Source: Acidobacteriota bacterium (GTDB lineage: Bacteria > Acidobacteriota > Blastocatellia > Pyrinomonadales > Pyrinomonadaceae). From it: a stretch of DNA of 12,352 nucleotides. A program made the position numbers and the translations under genes. This document shows, in pieces, positions 7,906-12,352 of the stretch. Under the pieces are notes generated by a model, which saw only the letters and a list, made by a program, of their open reading frames with translations, was not told the origin of the DNA and ran no database searches. The stretch is taken from the NCBI GenBank assembly GCA_963169175.1, contig CAUJFK010000396.1, positions 1 to 12,352 of the forward strand, written 5' to 3'. Every line of letters begins with the position of its first letter. Positions within the stretch are counted from its first letter, which is position 1.

Positions 7906-7918
7906 ATCCTGTCAGGAT
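7906..7918. promoter_or_regulatory. 13-bp palindrome, candidate operator
   Basis: ATCCTG-T-CAGGAT is a perfect palindrome with a single central base, 26 bp upstream of the start codon of the 920-residue gene. The placement would suit a repressor site or a leader element of that gene. No regulator is identified and a chance match is possible. Confidence 0.35.
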
Positions 7919-7955
7919 TGATTCAATTGTATGGGAACAAAAACCGTAAACGTAT

Positions 7956-7983
7956 CTGACCTTTTACACTCTTAAGGTACAAT
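7956..7983 (+). promoter_or_regulatory. Candidate sigma-70-type promoter of the ferredoxin-TPR gene
   Basis: CTGACC (7956-7961, four of six matches to TTGACA) and TACAAT (7978-7983, five of six matches to TATAAT) are separated by 16 bases. Transcription would start near 7990 and leave a leader of about 47 bases. Based on motif matching only. Confidence 0.35.
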
Positions 7984-8036
7984 TCGCAAGTCACCCCGTT
8001 TAGAATGTCATTTCGGTCTGGGGATATTATCAGTTT

Positions 8037-9944
8037 ATGAAGGAAGGTTGTGTAAGCCAGCATACGAAACCGAAGCGATCGGTCAGCCTTCCTGTATTGG
8101 GCGGAACTTCCGCAAATTCGGCTGAGATCAAGACGTCGCGGACAAGCCGCTGGCGGGCGGCCGCACTCATTACACTCAATCTGCTGATGATCGCCCATTT
8201 CGTTCAGTGGCGCTTGTCGGGATCGACCGTAACGCCGATCGAACCATCCGAGGCAATGCAGACGCTTCAGACCGGCGCGGTCAACGCGGGATTCATTTTC
8301 TTTTCCCTCGCGATCCTTGCAACCCTCATTTTCGGGAGATTCGTTTGCGGCTGGGGCTGTCATCTGCTTGCGCTGCAGGACCTGTGTGCGTGGATAATGC
8401 GGAAGATCGGCTTGACGCCAAGGCCGTTCCGGTCGCGGCTGCTTGTTTTCGTTCCGTTAATTGTCGCGCTCTATATGTTTGTCTGGCCGACCATCGGCCG
8501 CTGGATCGTCCAGCCGGCAGATCAGCCGCTGTTGCCTGAATTCACCGATCATCTGGTCACCAGCGAATTCTGGGCCACTTTCCCGCCGTTCTGGGTGGCA
8601 GTTCCATTCCTGTTCATCTGCGGTTTTATAACCGTATATTTTCTCGGGTCGAAAGGCTTCTGCACCTTCGCATGCCCTTACGGTGGATTCTTTGGCCTTG
8701 CCGATAAGGTCTCGCCGGGCCGGATCCGCGTAACCGATGATTGCAACGGATGCGGGCACTGTACGGCCGTGTGTACTTCGAACGTGCTCGTTCATGCGGA
8801 GGTAAAGCAGCACGGAATGGTCGTCGATCCCGGCTGCATGAAATGCATGGACTGTGTCAGCGTATGCCCGAACGATGCGTTATATTTCGGTTTCGGAAAA
8901 CCCGCCGGAGCCGTCGGCAGGTCGGTAAAGAAAAACTATTCGCTGTCCTGGCCCGAAGAAGTTCTTGCGGCGAGTGTGTTTTGTGCCAGCTTTTTTGCGG
9001 TTTGGGATGTGTATCAATTGGTCCCGATGCTGATGGCATTGGGCATTGCCGGTGTAACAACATTCCTTTTTCTTAGAACTCTGCGATTGTTCGGTTCGGG
9101 CGATCTTTCATTTCATCGATTCAATCTTAGATCGGCTGGAACCATCAAAAAGGCAGGCTGGGCCTTCTTGAGTTTTGCGGTCATCTGGACCGGCCTGAAC
9201 GCTCACAGCGGCTGGGTACGCTTTCACGAACGGGCCGGGGCCATCGCATTTTCTAAGGTCCATATCCCGGATGAACTTGCCCTCGCGCAGGTCGACCCAA
9301 GCGAATGGCTCGACCGGAACGACCGGGCGAACATTGCCGAAGGGCGTAATCATTTCGAACGGGCGATGAACGCGGGCCTTTTCGTAAATAAGGAAAGCCT
9401 GTCGAAACTCGCTTGGTTCGAGTATCTTTCCGGCGAGGCCGCGCAGGCGGTTTCAACTCTCGACATCGCCGCAAACCATCAGGACGGAACTCAGCGTGCG
9501 ATGAGCCTGTATTATCGCGGCGCGGTCCTGAACCGTATGGGGCGCTACGAGGATGCCCTGGCAGATATCGACCGGGCCCTCACTGAACGGCCGGACCTTA
9601 TCACCGCACGCGAAGAAAAAGGCGAATCTCTCTGGCAGCTTGGACAAAAGGACACGGCGGTGAAGGAATGGCAACAGGCGCTGGACGGCAATCCGCGACT
9701 GGCCCTGTCGTGCAATTTCCTTGCCGGTGCGGCGCGGGCAAATGGTAATACCGATGCGGCGTCCGACTATGAGAACCGGGCCGACCAACTGACGCCGACG
9801 GACGCTCGTTTCCACTGGATGCTGGCCGCCAGGCTAGGTAATGCCGGAATGCACGATCTCGCGGAAAAACACTTCGCGTTGGCTGCAAAACTCGATCCGG
9901 CATTGCTCCTCCGCCGAAAGCTTATGCCCGACGGCCAGCGCTAA
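8037..9944 (+). CDS. NapH/NosR/CcoG-like 4Fe-4S membrane protein fused to a C-terminal TPR domain
   Basis: 635 residues, probably passing electrons at the inner membrane. Likely membrane segments: about 41-58, 82-103, 134-150, 184-204, 308-328, 331-347 and 373-389. Two cysteine pairs follow membrane segments: C104/C108 in CGWGCHL and C209/C213 in FCTFACPYGGF, as in NapH/NosR/CcoG proteins. Two ferredoxin motifs follow, C236xxC239xxC242xxxC246 and C267xxC270xxC273xxxC277P, for two [4Fe-4S] clusters. Residues about 435-620 form TPR-like helical pairs (for example YYRGAVLNRMGRYEDALADIDRAL). The positive-inside rule puts the N-terminus and clusters in the cytoplasm and the TPR tail in the periplasm. 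CcoG has an Ig-like domain in the equivalent place. The first pair lacks the usual proline (CGWxCP has become CGWGCH). Electron donor and acceptor are unknown; no nos, nap or cco gene is in view. The Shine-Dalgarno is weak (GGGG, 13 bases before ATG). Confidence 0.88.
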   Translation: MKEGCVSQHTKPKRSVSLPVLGGTSANSAEIKTSRTSRWRAAALITLNLLMIAHFVQWRLSGSTVTPIEPSEAMQTLQTGAVNAGFIFFSLAILATLIFGRFVCGWGCHLLALQDLCAWIMRKIGLTPRPFRSRLLVFVPLIVALYMFVWPTIGRWIVQPADQPLLPEFTDHLVTSEFWATFPPFWVAVPFLFICGFITVYFLGSKGFCTFACPYGGFFGLADKVSPGRIRVTDDCNGCGHCTAVCTSNVLVHAEVKQHGMVVDPGCMKCMDCVSVCPNDALYFGFGKPAGAVGRSVKKNYSLSWPEEVLAASVFCASFFAVWDVYQLVPMLMALGIAGVTTFLFLRTLRLFGSGDLSFHRFNLRSAGTIKKAGWAFLSFAVIWTGLNAHSGWVRFHERAGAIAFSKVHIPDELALAQVDPSEWLDRNDRANIAEGRNHFERAMNAGLFVNKESLSKLAWFEYLSGEAAQAVSTLDIAANHQDGTQRAMSLYYRGAVLNRMGRYEDALADIDRALTERPDLITAREEKGESLWQLGQKDTAVKEWQQALDGNPRLALSCNFLAGAARANGNTDAASDYENRADQLTPTDARFHWMLAARLGNAGMHDLAEKHFALAAKLDPALLLRRKLMPDGQR

Positions 9945-9958
9945 AAAGTCCTCGGCCA

Positions 9959-9987
9959 TTGCCCATAAATCCTGATAGGTTTAAGAT
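9959..9987 (+). promoter_or_regulatory. Candidate promoter of the CBS gene
   Basis: TTGCCC (9959-9964) and TAAGAT (9982-9987) are 17 bases apart, each matching four of six consensus bases. Transcription would start near 9994, just before the hairpin at 10000. A weak prediction. Confidence 0.25.
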
Positions 9988-9999
9988 TACTGAATATCG

Positions 10000-10017
10000 A
10001 AGCAGGTTTGCCTGCTT
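10000..10017 (+). promoter_or_regulatory. Leader hairpin before the CBS gene
   Basis: AAGCAGG (10000-10006) and CCTGCTT (10011-10017) form a perfect 7-bp stem with a TTTG loop, 22 bases before the ATG at 10040. No T-tract follows, so it is not an intrinsic terminator. It may affect translation or mRNA stability. It does not match a riboswitch I recognise. Confidence 0.4.
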
Positions 10018-10039
10018 ACCGAAAGACGATTTGATCGGC

Positions 10040-11407
10040 ATGAAATTCTACGACGACATTCTCGCCCTGATCGGCAAAACGCCGCTTGTCAGGATCAACA
10101 CAATAACAAAACAGCAAAAGATAAAAGCGCAGGTCTTTGCAAAAATGGAAAGCCTGAACCCTGGTTATTCCGTAAAAGACCGGATCGGCATCTCGATGAT
10201 AACCTGGGCAGAGGAGAAAGGCGTCCTCAAAAAAGGCGGCACTATCGTCGAGGCCACAAGCGGCAATACAGGTATCGGCCTGGCCTTGGTCGCGGCGGTT
10301 CGCGGGTACAAGTGTATTTTCGTTTTGACGGATAAGGTCTCCGTCGAAAAAAACCGCTATCTGAAAGCGCTTGGGGCAGATATTGTTGTTTGCCCGGCGG
10401 CGGCAAAGCCGGGAACGCCGGACCACTATGTGGCGACCGCCAAACGCATTTCGGAAGAAACGCCGAATTCATTTTATCCTGACCAGTACAATCATCCGGC
10501 GAATCCGGCGGCCCATTACCGAACGACGGGGCCAGAGATCTGGGAGGACACCGAGGGCAAGATAACGCATTTTGTCGCAAGCATCGGCACGGGCGGAACG
10601 ATTAGCGGAACCGGGCGATATCTTAAGGAGATGAACCCGAACATAAAGGTCATCGGGGCCGATCCGTACGGTTCGATCTTTAAACCGTATAAAGAATCAG
10701 GCCGCGTGCCCGAAGCAACGCCTTATCTGGTTGAAGGTATTGGCCAGTCATTGCCCACGGGCAATGCAGACCTGAACATAATCGACGAGATAGTCAACAT
10801 CACCGACCGCGAATCGTTCGAGATGGCCCGCCAGCTTTCCCGCCGCGAAGGCATATTTTGCGGCGGATCGACCGGGACGATATTCGCCGGCGCATTGAAG
10901 GTCGCAAAGGACCTGGATGAGGATGCGATCGTCGTTTTTACCGTCTGCGACACCGGCGAGCACTACTTGACCAAGTTCCATTCGGATGAATGGATGAAGG
11001 AAAAACTGCTGCTTGAACCGCAGCGAATCTCGGCCGCATTGATCATGGAGACCAAGGATTCAGGAGCTCCGGGCGAAATTATCTTTGTCGCTCCGACCGA
11101 TACGGTCGCGGCAGCACTCGAGAAAATGAACGAAAGCGGCGTGACACAGCTTCCTGTCTTGGAAGATCATCATTCGGTCGGAAGCCTCCGCGAAAGCCGT
11201 GTTTTGGCAAAATTACTGCAAAACCGCGATCTATTAGAGTCGCCCGTTTCCGTCGTTATGGATGAAAGTTTTCCTGTTCTGGAAGTGGATGCGAACCTTG
11301 GAGAGATCAAGCGGCGGCTCCAGAAACAGCCGGCTGTGCTGATCGAAGATTTCAAACGGATCACCGGGATCATTACGCGTTCGGACGTTCTTGACCTGCA
11401 GCGGTAA
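10040..11407 (+). CDS. cbs: Cystathionine beta-synthase-type PLP enzyme with C-terminal CBS-domain pair
   Basis: 455 residues, cytoplasmic. Members join serine (or O-acetylserine) with homocysteine or sulfide, in transsulfuration or cysteine synthesis. The fold-type II catalytic part covers about 1-325: IGKTPLVR near the start, PLP lysine K46 in YSVKDR, the substrate loop EATSGNTGIG (71-80), the phosphate-binding GTGGT (183-187) and GEHYLTKFHSDEWM (306-319). Residues about 335-455 hold two CBS motifs, which in relatives bind adenosyl ligands and tune activity. There is no N-terminal haem domain. The architecture and length match bacterial Cbs such as the mycobacterial enzyme. The ATG at 10040 is chosen because family members begin a few residues before IGxTPLVR; an in-frame TTG at 9959 would add 27 residues of unlikely sequence. 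Whether it is a true cystathionine synthase or a cysteine synthase cannot be settled from sequence alone. Confidence 0.93.
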   Translation: MKFYDDILALIGKTPLVRINTITKQQKIKAQVFAKMESLNPGYSVKDRIGISMITWAEEKGVLKKGGTIVEATSGNTGIGLALVAAVRGYKCIFVLTDKVSVEKNRYLKALGADIVVCPAAAKPGTPDHYVATAKRISEETPNSFYPDQYNHPANPAAHYRTTGPEIWEDTEGKITHFVASIGTGGTISGTGRYLKEMNPNIKVIGADPYGSIFKPYKESGRVPEATPYLVEGIGQSLPTGNADLNIIDEIVNITDRESFEMARQLSRREGIFCGGSTGTIFAGALKVAKDLDEDAIVVFTVCDTGEHYLTKFHSDEWMKEKLLLEPQRISAALIMETKDSGAPGEIIFVAPTDTVAAALEKMNESGVTQLPVLEDHHSVGSLRESRVLAKLLQNRDLLESPVSVVMDESFPVLEVDANLGEIKRRLQKQPAVLIEDFKRITGIITRSDVLDLQR

Positions 11408-11543
11408 GGCCAAGGCAAATTTTTTCTTGCTTTTTCGATCAAATCGCAATAGGCTTTTTTCTTTCGATTCCGGTAAATCGACTACGGACGCGAATTTTGC
11501 GGCGTTACTTGTACAAGATCGGGGGCTCTGAAGGAGTGATTTT
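11408..11543 (+). other. Intergenic region after the CBS gene, with possible weak terminator
   Basis: 136 bases. Two weak stems lie near T-runs: GCAA/TTGC (11415-11418 with 11427-11430) followed by TTTTT, and CGAT/ATCG (11436-11439 with 11443-11446) with a T6 run several bases further on. Either could act as a poor intrinsic terminator. The end of the region holds the strong ribosome site of the next gene. No gene is seen. Confidence 0.3.
11531..11536 (+). promoter_or_regulatory. Ribosome binding site of the Pro/Ala-rich membrane protein
   Basis: AAGGAG, 7 bases before the ATG at 11544. It is the best Shine-Dalgarno on the plus strand of this window and fixes the start of the small gene. Confidence 0.8.
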
Positions 11544-12059
11544 ATGAGTGACGATGAAAAGACCGCTGGAGAAGGCGGCACGGCGGCGGCGGCAGCAAGC
11601 GTTCCAACTGAGCAGCCTTACATTGACGAGCACACAACTGAGCCAAATGCCCCGGCGGCGGCGGCAACTGAGCCGCAGGTTCCGTCCGGCAAGTGGCAAA
11701 TGCCAAAGCCGAAGTTCCAGCAGACCAGCGGATACCTTCCGCAAGGTTACGTAAAACAGTCGGGCGCTGAACCCGAAGCGCCCCAGCAACCGACGCAACA
11801 GCCGGCACCTCCTGCTTCTGCTACGCCAGCGCCCGCAATCAGCGAGGCCACAGCCGTTGAACCGCAGCCCGACCTAATGCAGTTGATCCCGGATGAGCCT
11901 GTGCCGGAAAACCTCCCATCCACGGCTCCGGCCAAAAGCAGTTCGCCACTTCCATTTTTGGCCGTCCTTCTGGTCGTGGGAGCGGTCCTCGTCGTGATCG
12001 TTCTTCTGGTCATATATATTGTGTTCTTCTCAAACTCCTCAGGCAGCAGCATTTTTTAG
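11544..12059 (+). CDS. Pro/Ala-rich protein with a single C-terminal membrane segment, function unknown
   Basis: 171 residues with no catalytic domain I recognise. Residues 1-135 are low-complexity and probably disordered, rich in Ala, Pro, Glu, Gln and Thr, with two AAAA runs encoded by matching CGGCGGCGG-type DNA. One stretch stands out from this background: GKWQMPKPKFQQTSGYLPQGY (49-69), which has aromatic residues and may be a binding motif. A strong hydrophobic helix (about 138-162) follows, then nine polar residues (NSSGSSIF at the end). This is the layout of a tail-anchored protein with the long segment in the cytoplasm. The next gene, 150 bases on, encodes an FHA (phosphothreonine-binding) domain, and the tail has several TP/TEP sites; a functional link is only a suggestion. 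The strong ribosome site and full reading frame make it a convincing gene. Confidence 0.85.
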   Translation: MSDDEKTAGEGGTAAAAASVPTEQPYIDEHTTEPNAPAAAATEPQVPSGKWQMPKPKFQQTSGYLPQGYVKQSGAEPEAPQQPTQQPAPPASATPAPAISEATAVEPQPDLMQLIPDEPVPENLPSTAPAKSSSPLPFLAVLLVVGAVLVVIVLLVIYIVFFSNSSGSSIF

Positions 12060-12209
12060 ATAACGCCCCGACCGCACCAGGCATCCAGTACGATAGAATG
12101 CAGATGCAAAATGACGCCTGTTGGGCCGTCTAAATTCAGACGGTAGCGGCTTTCCGCCTTCGGCGTTATGATGGAAAGCGTACCAGTTTGGCACTTTTTC
12201 TGACCGTGT
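12060..12209 (+). other. Intergenic region before the FHA gene
   Basis: 150 bases with an inverted repeat at 12126-12143 and a second small stem CGCC-TTC-GGCG at 12155-12165. No T-tract follows either, so intrinsic termination is not supported. I see no gene and no convincing promoter or Shine-Dalgarno for the FHA gene. Confidence 0.45.
12126..12143. repeat. 6-bp inverted repeat before the FHA gene
   Basis: CCGTCT and AGACGG are perfect complements around AAATTC, about 65 bases upstream of the FHA start. It could be a regulator site or an RNA hairpin; chance is possible. Confidence 0.3.
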
Positions 12210-12352
12210 ATGCCCGATGTGAGGCTAAAATTTGAGGGCGGCGAGGTAACGCCGAAAGAAGGCGTGACTACGCTTGGGCGCACGACCGACAATGACGTTG
12301 CGTTCCCAAACGATTCGAATGTCTCCCGCTACCATGCCGAGATAGAATTTCG
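12210..12352 (+). CDS. FHA-domain protein, 5' part only
   Basis: Only the first 47 codons are in the window; the frame stays open to the edge. The translation begins MPDVRLKFEGGEVTP and continues with the hallmark FHA residues G23-R24 (TTLGRTTDNDV) and S39-R40-x-H42 (NVSRYHAEI), correctly spaced for the start of an FHA fold. FHA domains bind phosphothreonine peptides in Ser/Thr-kinase signalling. An in-frame TGA at 12201-12203 rules out a start further upstream, so ATG 12210 is the start (or GTG 12219). No clear Shine-Dalgarno is present. Whether more domains follow cannot be seen. Confidence 0.85.
   Translation, partial: MPDVRLKFEGGEVTPKEGVTTLGRTTDNDVAFPNDSNVSRYHAEIEF

Larger units (their letters stand above)
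7881..8036. other. Divergent intergenic region
   Basis: 156 bases between the minus-strand secreted-protein gene and the plus-strand ferredoxin-TPR gene, so it must carry or follow the promoters of both. It contains a 13-bp palindrome (7906-7918) and a candidate plus-strand promoter (7956-7983). On the minus strand TACAAT (7926-7931) could be a -10 for the leftward gene, but I find no good -35. No small gene is supported. Confidence 0.5.
9945..10039 (+). other. Intergenic leader region of the CBS gene
   Basis: 95 bases between the ferredoxin-TPR stop and the preferred start of the next gene. It holds a candidate promoter and a perfect hairpin. A reading frame opens here from TTG at 9959, but the protein family argues that it is untranslated. 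Confidence 0.5.

Noticed and set aside
7923..8363. Minus-strand frame covering the divergent region and the start of the ferredoxin-TPR gene
   Set aside because: It would overlap the clearly real N-terminus of the membrane protein and the intergenic region, and its translation is low-quality and Arg/Cys-rich.
9959..10039. 27-residue N-terminal extension of the CBS enzyme from a TTG
   Set aside because: Family members start just before IGxTPLVR; the extension matches nothing and includes the hairpin at 10000-10017. ATG 10040 gives the usual length.
12154..12165. UUCG-type terminator stem before the FHA gene
   Set aside because: The tetraloop pairing breaks after one base pair; only a 4-bp CGCC/GGCG stem remains and no T-tract follows.

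Overview
The window reads as ordinary chromosomal DNA of a free-living bacterium of moderate to fairly high GC. The combination of a large secreted M36 metalloprotease, secreted proteins with long Pro-Thr (PTPTP/VTPTP) linkers, a NapH/CcoG-like ferredoxin membrane protein and an FHA gene suggests an acidobacterium of the Blastocatellia/Pyrinomonadales type. That placement is an inference from gene style, not proven by any marker gene here. I see no rRNA, tRNA, CRISPR array, insertion sequence, prophage or attachment site.

Layout. The left 7.9 kb is on the minus strand and holds two large exported proteins read right to left. A 920-residue secreted protein of unknown function (7880 to 5118) is followed 147 bp later by a 1650-residue fungalysin-type protease (4970 to 18). 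Their N-terminal parts are unrelated, but both end in the same kind of C-terminus: Pro-Thr linker, ~97-residue module bounded by two cysteines, linker, second such module, short tail. The last modules of the two proteins are about 90% identical in protein and about 85% identical in DNA by hand count, so duplication or gene conversion has acted between neighbours. A 156-bp divergent region separates this pair from the plus-strand genes.

The right 4.3 kb is on the plus strand. It holds a polytopic NapH/NosR/CcoG-like membrane protein with two [4Fe-4S] motifs fused to a TPR tail (8037-9944), and a complete cystathionine beta-synthase-type PLP enzyme with a C-terminal CBS pair (10040-11407). These are followed by a small Pro/Ala-rich protein with one C-terminal membrane segment (11544-12059) and the first 47 codons of an FHA-domain protein running off the window (12210-12352).

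How they work together. The two left genes probably form a secretion-related pair sharing a C-terminal cell-surface or matrix module. The right genes look like separate units: membrane electron transfer, sulfur amino-acid metabolism, and a possible membrane-protein/FHA signalling pair. The strongest leads for something undescribed are the shared cysteine-bounded module with its tail, and the ferredoxin-TPR fusion. I do not see evidence of a defence system or other dramatic new machinery.
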